Shown: positions 1 through 4,732 of the stretch, one piece after another
Position numbering within the stretch: position 1 is the first letter of the stretch
How the letters are laid out: every line of letters begins with the position of its first letter
Translations under genes and position numbers: made by a program
From: an uncultured Clostridia bacterium
Lineage (GTDB): Bacteria; Bacillota; Clostridia; Christensenellales; UBA1242
Assembly: GCA_905236445.1 (NCBI GenBank)
Contig: CAJOPQ010000031.1
Coordinates: 1-6,696, forward strand
Direction of reading: 5' to 3'
DNA length: 6,696 bases
The notes under the pieces: model-generated
What the model saw: the letters and a program-made list of their open reading frames with translations, nothing else
The model's database searches: none
What the model was told of the DNA's origin: nothing

Positions 1-37
1 AAATAATCTTTTTATTATCTTCGTTACGAATTTGTGC

Positions 38-75
38 ACAACATTTGCAGAATTTTTGCAAAAGTGTTGTTTTTT
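38..75 (+). terminator. Intrinsic terminator of an upstream gene outside the window
   Basis: The left arm ACAACA-TTTGCA (38-49) pairs with TGCAAA (57-62) and TGTTGT (65-70). A two-base bulge (AG, 63-64) interrupts the right arm and the loop is 7 nt. A run of T follows (71-75). This is the form of a rho-independent terminator reading rightwards. No coding sequence is visible in bases 1-37, so it probably ends a transcript that starts left of the window. Confidence 0.65.
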
Positions 76-84
76 AGTGTATTA

Positions 85-106
85 TTTTTGTATTGTGATG
101 TATAAT
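85..106 (+). promoter_or_regulatory. Possible promoter for a short non-coding transcript
   Basis: A perfect TATAAT lies at 101-106, just after the terminator at 38-75. No good -35 box sits 17 bases upstream; only T-rich sequence (TTTTTG near 85-90) is present. Initiation would fall near 113. The next features in this direction are the tRNA-like element and the terminator at 270-320, so any transcript would be about 200 nt. In DNA this AT-rich a TATAAT can occur by chance. Confidence 0.3.
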
Positions 107-112
107 GTTGTT

Positions 113-314
113 TGTAAAGGGCGAACTGCCTAAATGCTAGAAAAACAAGGCATTTCAAAGTTTTTACAAACGATAAAATAAGGCGCAAAACGACACAAAA
201 ACTCGAACCCACGATAAAAGGTATCGCACACTTCGGCAAGGTGTGGGGATTAGAATTCCTCGTGGAGCGCCAAACAAAACAAATCCGAACCAGTTTTCTG
301 GGACGGATTTTTTT
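113..314 (+). other. Non-coding segment with tRNA T-arm-like 3' end (tRNA relic or small RNA)
   Basis: No convincing reading frame is present. The segment holds several hairpins: AAATGC/GCATTT (132-137 with 150-155), AGTTTTT/AAAAACT (159-165 with 197-203), CGATA/TATCG (212-216 with 222-226) and CACAC/GTGTG (227-231 with 241-245). A T-arm-like element follows: stem GGGGA (245-249), seven-base loop TTAGAAT, stem TCCTC (257-261), then seven bases, one base and CCA (270-272). The T-loop has A where C56 of a tRNA is nearly invariant. No matching D-arm is seen, and only GGCGC (182-186) could pair with GCGCC (267-271), so it is not an intact tRNA. The terminator at 270-320 follows directly. The choice is between a decayed tRNA, an integration-site scar and an independent structured RNA. 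Confidence 0.3.
170..219. repeat. Short direct repeat ACGATAAAA
   Basis: The 9-mer ACGATAAAA occurs at 170-178 and again at 211-219, 41 bases apart, inside the putative non-coding transcript. The second copy forms the left side of the CGATA/TATCG hairpin. In AT-rich DNA this may be chance. Confidence 0.3.
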
Positions 315-320
315 GTTTGG
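270..320. terminator. Long, nearly perfect hairpin; probably a bidirectional terminator
   Basis: Bases 270-287 pair with 304-320 with only C280 bulged. After a 2x2 internal loop (AA/GA), CCAG (290-293) pairs with CTGG (298-301) around a TTTT loop. The right arm contains a run of seven T (308-314) and the left arm is A-rich, so the structure could terminate transcription from either side. It separates the upstream non-coding segment from the operon that starts at 493. The left arm begins inside the CCA of the T-arm-like element, as expected of a terminator placed directly after a tRNA-type gene. Confidence 0.7.
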
Positions 321-321
321 T

Positions 322-385
322 ACTCTTCACTCTTCCTTCTTCGTTTTTCACTTTTCACTTTCGGATTTTGCTTTGAGTGAAAAAC
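322..385. repeat. Pyrimidine-rich repeat tract with 10-bp inverted repeat
   Basis: Bases 322-361 are almost all C and T and contain repeated CACT/TTTTCAC words, including two adjacent TTTTCAC heptamers. GTTTTTCACT (343-352) has a perfect inverted copy AGTGAAAAAC (376-385) across a 23-base loop. No T-tract follows on the + strand, so it is not an ordinary terminator. It may be a dispersed intergenic repeat; copy number elsewhere cannot be seen here. Confidence 0.45.
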
Positions 386-404
386 TAAAAATGCAGGTAG
401 GGTA

Positions 405-413
405 TGATATAAT
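405..413 (+). promoter_or_regulatory. Possible secondary extended -10 promoter
   Basis: TGATATAAT (405-413) matches an extended -10 element (TG-n-TATAAT), which can act without a strong -35 box. Initiation would be near 420, upstream of the stronger promoter at 434-463, so the regulator gene could have tandem promoters. The same nine bases recur at 4714-4722 before the phosphoesterase gene. Confidence 0.3.
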
Positions 414-433
414 TAATTTTTCATATTATTTAT

Positions 434-463
434 TTGACAAAGAGTCGATAATTGCCATATAAT
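434..463 (+). promoter_or_regulatory. Strong sigma-A-type promoter of the marR operon
   Basis: A perfect -35 TTGACA (434-439) and a perfect -10 TATAAT (458-463) are separated by 18 bases. Initiation would fall near 470, giving a leader of roughly 23 nt before the ATG at 493. It is the only perfect hexamer pair noticed in the window. It is well placed to drive all five genes to 4472, since no terminator is seen between them. Confidence 0.75.
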
Positions 464-467
464 TTAT

Positions 468-479
468 GTAGGAAACTAC
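468..479. promoter_or_regulatory. Small inverted repeat at the start site; possible MarR operator
   Basis: GTAG-GAAA-CTAC is a 4-bp inverted repeat at the predicted initiation point of the operon promoter. Autoregulating MarR proteins often bind inverted repeats overlapping the promoter or start site. The arms are shorter than usual MarR sites, so this is only a candidate. Confidence 0.2.
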
Positions 480-492
480 CAAAAAGGAAATT

Positions 493-909
493 ATGGAAAC
501 AAATAAAATTGCAATATTAATTAAAAAGATTTCACTAGAATTTGATAAAATGTCCAATCCATTTTTTTTGAAATACAACCTGAGTGCGTCTCAGTATAAG
601 GTGCTAAAGTATCTATATGATCAATCATCAGAAACTGCCAGGGTGGTTGATATAGAGAAATACTATTCAATGACGCATCCAACCACTCTTGGCTTGTTAG
701 ATGAATTAGAAAAAAGTGGCTATACGACAAGGGTGGATAATCCAAATGACAAGCGAGGGAAGCTTGTTGCTTTGACAGACAAGGCTAAAAATATGAGGTT
801 GGAACTTGTTAAGCTTGGCGATGATATAGAAAATAAACTTATTGAGCCACTGACTTGTGAGGAAAAGCAAGAACTCGCAAAACTTTTATCTAAACTTATT
901 AAGGAGTAA
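493..909 (+). CDS. MarR-family winged helix-turn-helix transcriptional regulator
   Basis: This 138-residue protein has the usual MarR length and layout. An N-terminal dimerisation helix comes first (about 1-30), then the DNA-binding core with the helix-turn-helix near 48-78 (Thr-His-Pro-Thr-Thr in the recognition region, then GLLDELEKSGY). The beta wing follows at about 80-95, with Asp86-Lys-Arg88 and VALTDKA just after, matching the family D-x-R wing pattern. A C-terminal dimerisation helix closes it (about 100-138). MarR proteins are usually dimeric repressors released by small phenolic ligands or by oxidation. It is first in the operon, directly behind the strong promoter at 434-463, so it probably controls itself and the enzymes downstream. 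The ATG at 493 has an AAGGA-like site a few bases upstream. The ligand is not deducible; Cys122 is its only cysteine. Confidence 0.9.
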   Translation: METNKIAILIKKISLEFDKMSNPFFLKYNLSASQYKVLKYLYDQSSETARVVDIEKYYSMTHPTTLGLLDELEKSGYTTRVDNPNDKRGKLVALTDKAKNMRLELVKLGDDIENKLIEPLTCEEKQELAKLLSKLIKE

Positions 910-917
910 ATTGGAAA

Positions 918-1745
918 ATGATTGAAGAGACAGCAAATTTCAAAGTTGACAAATCAAAATGTATAAGTTGTGGTCGTTGCTTGGCTGTTTGTCCGGGCAA
1001 TATGGTTGGTGGCGATGTTTTGGAATTGAAAGACGGGTGTCCGGTCATGGTTGATGAAACCAATCTTGGAACGTGGAAAGGTTGTTGGAAATGTCAGCAC
1101 TGCTTAGCCGTATGTCCAACCGGTGCAATATCAATATTTGGTATCAAACCAAATGAAGTGTTAGAAAAACCAAACGAATCTATCAAAGACGAATTGCCGA
1201 AGTTAATATCATATCGAAGAACATGTCGTTCTTTTTTAAAAAAAGATGTTGACAAAGTAACTATTGACACAATTTTGGAGTCTTTGAGCAACATGCCAAC
1301 AGGTGGAAACAATCAAAGCTTAGAATTCACTGTTGTAGAGACTAGAGATGCAATGAAGAAGCTCTATCAGGCAGTTTTTGAAAACAAACAAATGACAATA
1401 TTTGCCGATAACGAAACTGATGATTATTCTAAGTTAAGGTTATATGATGCTCCTTGTTTATTTATTGCACATAAGGCAAAGAATGAAAGATTTCAAGATG
1501 GGCCAATTGTTGAAATAAATATTGCAACGGCTTACTTTGAACTTCTTGCAAATGCCAATGGGTTGGGTACGGTCATCTCAACATACGCAGCTGAATTGCT
1601 TGCCAAATCTAAAGAGGCAAGACGATTACTTAATATTCCCGACTCTCACGAGCTTATGGTTGTTGTTGGTTTTGGTTATCCTAAGATTACATATGCTAGA
1701 GGTATCAAGAAAGATAGAAGCAGAAAAATACACCGTTTAAGATAA
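918..1745 (+). CDS. Ferredoxin-nitroreductase fusion (two [4Fe-4S] clusters plus FMN domain)
   Basis: This 275-residue protein has two parts. Residues 1-75 form a bacterial-type ferredoxin with two CxxCxxCxxxC motifs: Cys15/18/21/25, followed by Pro26, and Cys56/59/62/66, followed by Pro67. Residues 95-260 form a nitroreductase domain: RRTCRSF at 100-106 (FMN phosphate side), PTGGNNQS at 127-134, GLGT at 215-218 and GFGYPK at 251-256. In this family FMN reduces nitro, quinone or enone compounds. The fused clusters suggest electrons come from reduced ferredoxin or a similar donor, and the protein should be cytoplasmic. The gene starts 8 bases after the regulator's stop, and AAGGAG (901-906) inside the end of the regulator gene can serve as its ribosome binding site. 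The physiological substrate is unknown. The C-terminal tail (264-275) is strongly basic. Confidence 0.9.
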   Translation: MIEETANFKVDKSKCISCGRCLAVCPGNMVGGDVLELKDGCPVMVDETNLGTWKGCWKCQHCLAVCPTGAISIFGIKPNEVLEKPNESIKDELPKLISYRRTCRSFLKKDVDKVTIDTILESLSNMPTGGNNQSLEFTVVETRDAMKKLYQAVFENKQMTIFADNETDDYSKLRLYDAPCLFIAHKAKNERFQDGPIVEINIATAYFELLANANGLGTVISTYAAELLAKSKEARRLLNIPDSHELMVVVGFGYPKITYARGIKKDRSRKIHRLR

Positions 1746-1759
1746 TTAAAATTGTTATG

Positions 1760-1765
1760 AAGGAG
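1760..1765 (+). promoter_or_regulatory. Ribosome binding site that sets the SDR start at 1772
   Basis: AAGGAG (1760-1765) lies 6 bases before the ATG at 1772. It overlaps the first codons of the longer alternative starting at ATG 1757, which has no comparable site upstream. This favours 1772. Confidence 0.8.
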
Positions 1766-1771
1766 TTAAAA

Positions 1772-2656
1772 ATGAAAACAGTAATTATAACTGGAGCAAA
1801 TTCCGGACTGGGTTATGAAACAGCTAAAAAGATAGCAAAAGACAAAGAATATAGAGTTATTCTTGCTTGTAGAAACAAAGACAAAGCCAATGAGGCAAAA
1901 GAAGAAATAATTAAAGAGACCGACAATCATAACATAATACCAATGATTGTAGACATATCTTCATTACACTCGGTTAGAAGTTTTGTTGAAGAATTCAAAA
2001 AGTTGGATTTGAAATTAGACGTACTTGTTTGTAATGCGGGCATTTCTCCAATGATAAGTGGGACAACAGATGAAGGTTTTGAACTTGTTTTTGCTACTAA
2101 CTATTTAGGACATTTTTTACTTACCAATTTGCTACTTCCATTCATGAGTAAAGATGCAAGAATTATTAACATTACAAGCGATATGCATAATCCACCCGGT
2201 GGAATTGAATGGAAAGGTGTTGAATACTTAGCGCACCCACCAGCTGATGATAGAAAAAAATATTCATATTCAAAACTGTGCAATATTTACTTAACTTATG
2301 AACTTGATGAGAGACTAAAAAAGTTGGGCTCGAAGATAACAGTAAACGCTTTTAATCCGGGTATGATGAAGACAAACTTTAGTGCTGCACCACGCAATGC
2401 CGCACAAGTTGCCTTTGTTAAAATGACTATGCCTGATCGTGTTGGAGATCTGAACAAGTCTTCAACAGCTCTTGCAGAAATTGTCACAAATAATGAGTTT
2501 TCTGACATAACTGGCAAATATTTTGACAGAAGTGTTAAGATTAAAAATTCATCTGAGCTTTCTTATAATAAAGAAAATAGGCTTGAATTGTGGAATAAAA
2601 GTGTCGAGTGGACAAATTTAAAAAATGATGAAACTATCAATGGATTATTAGATTAA
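1772..2656 (+). CDS. Short-chain dehydrogenase/reductase (SDR), retinol-dehydrogenase/POR-like
   Basis: This 294-residue NAD(P)(H) oxidoreductase has a Rossmann fold. Numbered from ATG 1772, TGANSGLG (7-14) is the glycine-rich cofactor motif. Arg34 in LACRN follows beta-2 and suggests NADPH. VCNAGIS (86-92) contains the conserved NAG. TNYLGHFLL (109-117) provides catalytic Asn110, ITSD supplies Ser136, and Tyr164-x3-Lys168 completes the tetrad. NPGMMKT (195-201) is the usual post-catalytic loop. The NYLGHFLLTNLLL and NPG pattern and the long C-terminus resemble the retinol dehydrogenase, WWOX and protochlorophyllide-reductase-like group, but the substrate cannot be named. An in-frame ATG at 1757 would add five residues (MKELK); the ribosome binding site favours 1772. 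It lies 26 bases after the nitroreductase gene in the same operon and probably acts on the same pathway, reducing or oxidising a carbonyl or alcohol. Confidence 0.9.
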   Translation: MKTVIITGANSGLGYETAKKIAKDKEYRVILACRNKDKANEAKEEIIKETDNHNIIPMIVDISSLHSVRSFVEEFKKLDLKLDVLVCNAGISPMISGTTDEGFELVFATNYLGHFLLTNLLLPFMSKDARIINITSDMHNPPGGIEWKGVEYLAHPPADDRKKYSYSKLCNIYLTYELDERLKKLGSKITVNAFNPGMMKTNFSAAPRNAAQVAFVKMTMPDRVGDLNKSSTALAEIVTNNEFSDITGKYFDRSVKIKNSSELSYNKENRLELWNKSVEWTNLKNDETINGLLD

Positions 2657-2657
2657 A

Positions 2658-2662
2658 AGGAG
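2658..2662 (+). promoter_or_regulatory. Ribosome binding site that sets the amidohydrolase start at 2670
   Basis: AGGAG (2658-2662) is 7 bases before the ATG at 2670. The alternative TTG start at 2664 would leave only one base after the site, too close for normal initiation. The ATG is therefore preferred. Confidence 0.8.
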
Positions 2663-2669
2663 ATTGAGA

Positions 2670-3677
2670 ATGAAAATTATTACTGTTGAAGAACATTTTA
2701 TGTCAAAAAGGGTTAATGATAGAATCAAAGAAATGATGTTAAAGCAAGGCGATGTGAATTTGTCTATGTATAATTATGTAGATAATTTTGTGGAGAATAG
2801 TCTTATTACTAATCTAGATGAAAAAAGAATTGCCTATATGGACAAAGTTGGTGTAGATGCCCAAGTTGTTGGCTATGGCAATAATCCACCAATGAGCATA
2901 TCTGGACACGATGCTGTTGAACTTTGCAGGCTTGCCAATGACGAGCTTTACGAGGCAATCCAAAAATATCCTGGACGATTCTATGGATATGCAACCATTC
3001 CAGTTGGAGAACCTAAAGAGGCTGTAAAAGAAATTGAAAGATGTGTCAAGGAACTTGGTTTTGTCGGTGTTATGGTGCAGGGCACATATCAAGGACATTT
3101 TCTAGATGAAAAGAGATTTTTGCCAATATTCGAAAAATGCGCCGAACTTGATATCCCTATGTATTTTCACCCAGGTGCAGTAAATGACAATGTATACAAT
3201 GCTTATTACAAAGGTGACTGGTCAGACAATGTGACAAGAACATTTTCTGGATATGGCTTAGGTTGGCACTATGAGGTTGGAGTCCATATTGTTAGACTTA
3301 TCTTGGCAGGCGTCTTAGACAGGTTGCCAAATCTTAAAATCATCATTGGTCATTGGGGCGAATTGATGCCATATTATTTTGACAGAATGGATATGGGCTT
3401 AAATCAATTTGTAACAGGGCTTAAGCATCCAATCTCATATTACTTCAAAAATAACATATACACTAATCCTTCGGGAATGTTTTTCAAAGACGATATGGAT
3501 TTCTGCCTTAAGACTTTTGGTGCAGACCACATTCTTTGGGGACAAGATTTCTGTTATTTGAACAATGAATTTGTTAACACCGACAATGTTAAGTCATTTT
3601 TGGAAGAATACGATATTGACAAGGAAACAAAAGAAAAGATTGCTCACGGCAATGCTGAGAAACTATTTAAAATCTAG
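2670..3677 (+). CDS. Amidohydrolase-2 family protein, likely aromatic-acid decarboxylase type
   Basis: This 335-residue metal-dependent TIM-barrel protein belongs to the ACMSD/amidohydrolase-2 family. Numbered from ATG 2670, VEEHF places Glu7 and His9 as the first metal ligands. Gamma-resorcylate decarboxylase uses the same Glu-x-His pair where classical amidohydrolases have His-x-His. FHPG supplies His167, GHWGE supplies His228 with Glu231, and WGQDF supplies Asp293. The length is close to the roughly 325-340 residues usual for non-oxidative aryl-acid decarboxylases. Such enzymes remove CO2 from hydroxybenzoate-type acids, or act as related hydrolases. It is cytoplasmic, with no signal peptide. 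It starts 13 bases after the SDR stop, so co-expression with the redox enzymes is expected. A ring-opening hydrolase cannot be excluded, but the Glu-x-His motif favours decarboxylation. Confidence 0.85.
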   Translation: MKIITVEEHFMSKRVNDRIKEMMLKQGDVNLSMYNYVDNFVENSLITNLDEKRIAYMDKVGVDAQVVGYGNNPPMSISGHDAVELCRLANDELYEAIQKYPGRFYGYATIPVGEPKEAVKEIERCVKELGFVGVMVQGTYQGHFLDEKRFLPIFEKCAELDIPMYFHPGAVNDNVYNAYYKGDWSDNVTRTFSGYGLGWHYEVGVHIVRLILAGVLDRLPNLKIIIGHWGELMPYYFDRMDMGLNQFVTGLKHPISYYFKNNIYTNPSGMFFKDDMDFCLKTFGADHILWGQDFCYLNNEFVNTDNVKSFLEEYDIDKETKEKIAHGNAEKLFKI

Positions 3678-3686
3678 AGGAAGATT

Positions 3687-4472
3687 ATGTTAGAGCAAAC
3701 TACTTGGTCGCCGTGGCATGGTTGCCATAAATGTAGTCCGGGGTGCGCAAACTGTTTTGTTTACCTTATGGATAAACGCTATGGCAGAGACACCTCGGTT
3801 GTCGTAAAATCTAAGGGCGGATTTGATCTACCTATCAAAAAAGACAAAAATGGAAAATTTAAATACCCCAGTGGGACAAACTTCAAAACATGCTTTACTT
3901 CTGACTTTTTCATTGAGGAAGCAGATGAGTGGCGAGAAGATGCTTGGAGAATGATAAAGGCACGCCCAGACTGCACATTTATTATCGCAACCAAGCGAGT
4001 TGAAAGGATTAAATACCACTTGCCAGATGATTGGGGAGACGGCTATGACAATGTAACAATTTCTGTCGATGGTGAGACGCAGGAACGTGCCGATTATCGA
4101 ATGCCAATATTTCGAGATACTCCAATTAAGCATCGATACATATTTGTCAGCCCAATATTAGAATATGTAGATTTAACTCCATATTTGAAAGATGATAAAA
4201 TTGAAAAAGTTTGTGTAGGTGGCGAGTCGTATAGTGGTGCAAGGATTTGCGATTTTAGTTGGGTAGAACAAATATTTATTGATGCCAAACGCAACGGAAA
4301 GCCTTTTATGTTCCACCAGACAGGCTCAAAGTTTCTAAAAGATGGCAAAATCTATAATGTTCGATTTGGCGATCAATATATCCAAGCTGAAAAAGCAGAG
4401 CAATACTTGTGCGAAAAATATAAAGATGTTGCACCACACGATTTAAAAGATATAATTCAAAAGCAAAGATAA
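3687..4472 (+). CDS. DUF5131 (phage Gp37/Gp68 family) protein with radical-SAM-like cysteine cluster
   Basis: This 261-residue protein begins with WSPWHGCHKCSPGCANC, the family N-terminal signature. Cysteines at 13, 16, 20 and 23 include Cys16-x3-Cys20-x2-Cys23, the spacing that binds the [4Fe-4S] cluster of radical SAM enzymes. Other family-like blocks are CFTSDFF (69-75), TKRVERI (102-108), the segment around SVDGETQERADYR (126-138), SPILEYVDL (155-163), GGESYSGAR (178-186) and FMFHQTG (207-213). Members occur in phages and in bacterial chromosomes and their reaction is not established to my knowledge. It starts 9 bases after the amidohydrolase stop, with an AGAGGA ribosome binding site (3676-3681), so it appears to be the last gene of the operon. 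That places it in a metabolic rather than a phage setting. Modification of the pathway substrate or of a neighbouring enzyme is possible but speculative. Confidence 0.85.
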   Translation: MLEQTTWSPWHGCHKCSPGCANCFVYLMDKRYGRDTSVVVKSKGGFDLPIKKDKNGKFKYPSGTNFKTCFTSDFFIEEADEWREDAWRMIKARPDCTFIIATKRVERIKYHLPDDWGDGYDNVTISVDGETQERADYRMPIFRDTPIKHRYIFVSPILEYVDLTPYLKDDKIEKVCVGGESYSGARICDFSWVEQIFIDAKRNGKPFMFHQTGSKFLKDGKIYNVRFGDQYIQAEKAEQYLCEKYKDVAPHDLKDIIQKQR

Positions 4473-4479
4473 GCTTTTT
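4459..4479 (+). terminator. Weak possible terminator at the operon end
   Basis: AAAAGC (4459-4464) pairs with GCTTTT (4473-4478) around an 8-base loop, ending in a short T run (4475-4479) that is mostly inside the stem. It overlaps the last codons and stop of the DUF5131 gene. The stem has only two G-C pairs, so termination would be inefficient. Confidence 0.25.
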
Positions 4480-4547
4480 CAAACGCAAATTAACTAATTA
4501 TAACCAGAAATAAGACTTATAAAAGTAATTATTAAGTTATGCGTTTG
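4480..4547. repeat. Intergenic inverted repeat with perfect 8-bp ends
   Basis: CAAACGCA (4480-4487) is the exact reverse complement of TGCGTTTG (4540-4547). Inside it TAACT (4491-4495) can pair with AGTTA (4535-4539), and further AT pairs extend the arm imperfectly. GTTTGG (4543-4548) can alternatively pair with CCAAAC (4575-4580), and GGCAA (4556-4560) with TTGCC (4572-4576), so two mutually exclusive folds are possible. No T-tract follows. It may be a structured RNA, a miniature mobile-element relic, or chance. Confidence 0.4.
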
Positions 4548-4614
4548 GTTAAGAAGGCAATAGTAGTCAAGTTGCCAAACAAATGGTGGTACTAGTAATA
4601 GAGTAATTGTGGCT

Positions 4615-4673
4615 GTCTTTCAATTGTCTAATGTACCTTAAATTGAATAAGGGCTATAATTAGACAGTAAGAC
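4615..4673. repeat. Nested stem-loop upstream of the phosphoesterase gene
   Basis: Three inverted-repeat layers share one centre: GTCTT (4615-4619) with AAGAC (4669-4673), TGTCTAAT (4625-4632) with ATTAGACA (4659-4666), and CCTTA (4636-4640) with TAAGG (4648-4652) around a 7-base loop. There is no following T run. A TATAAT (4655-4660) sits in the right arm, so the DNA could be an operator or promoter region as easily as an RNA structure. It ends 59 bases before the preferred start of the next gene. Confidence 0.4.
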
Positions 4674-4713
4674 GGTTAATGCCGCATATTTTGTTTTTGT
4701 GTAATAATTTTTG

Positions 4714-4722
4714 TGATATAAT
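4714..4722 (+). promoter_or_regulatory. Extended -10 promoter very close to the phosphoesterase start
   Basis: TGATATAAT (4714-4722) is a perfect extended -10 element. The only -35-like hexamers are poorly spaced (TTGTTT at 4691-4696, 20-base spacer). Initiation near 4729 would leave about four bases before the ATG at 4733, and no ribosome binding site is visible, so the mRNA would be almost leaderless. Confidence 0.45.
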
Positions 4723-4732
4723 TGTTTTTGTT

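Noticed and set aside
24..239. Minus-strand reading frame of 71 codons
   Set aside because: It covers the terminator at 38-75 and the putative non-coding transcript. It has no ribosome binding site or motif.
182..272. Intact class II tRNA (Leu or Ser type)
   Set aside because: A T-arm-like and a variable-arm-like hairpin can be drawn. But the D-arm is absent, the acceptor pairs only over five bases with wrong spacing, the putative anticodon loop lacks T33, and the T-loop lacks C56.
108..277. 6S RNA
   Set aside because: The ends can pair and the length is roughly right, but I see no long rod with a central open bubble, and the T-arm-like 3' end does not fit.
164..358. Minus-strand reading frame of 64 codons with a GAPRGI-like peptide
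   Set aside because: It runs antisense through the T-arm-like element and the terminator hairpin. Peptides of this style are typical artefacts of translating tRNA-like DNA on the wrong strand. There is no ribosome binding site or recognisable domain.
241..462. Plus-strand reading frame of 73 codons before the regulator gene
   Set aside because: It crosses a terminator hairpin, a low-complexity tract and the strong promoter at 434-463, and its composition is not protein-like.
4584..4592. TGGTGGTAC, similar to the T-box antiterminator core
   Set aside because: The rest of the T-box consensus is missing. There is no specifier stem or T-tract terminator, and the next gene is a phosphoesterase rather than an aminoacyl-tRNA synthetase or amino acid gene.
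4679..4732. Eighteen-codon N-terminal extension of the phosphoesterase
   Set aside because: It has no ribosome binding site and adds a second hydrophobic stretch before a normal signal anchor. It also spans the extended -10 promoter at 4714-4722.
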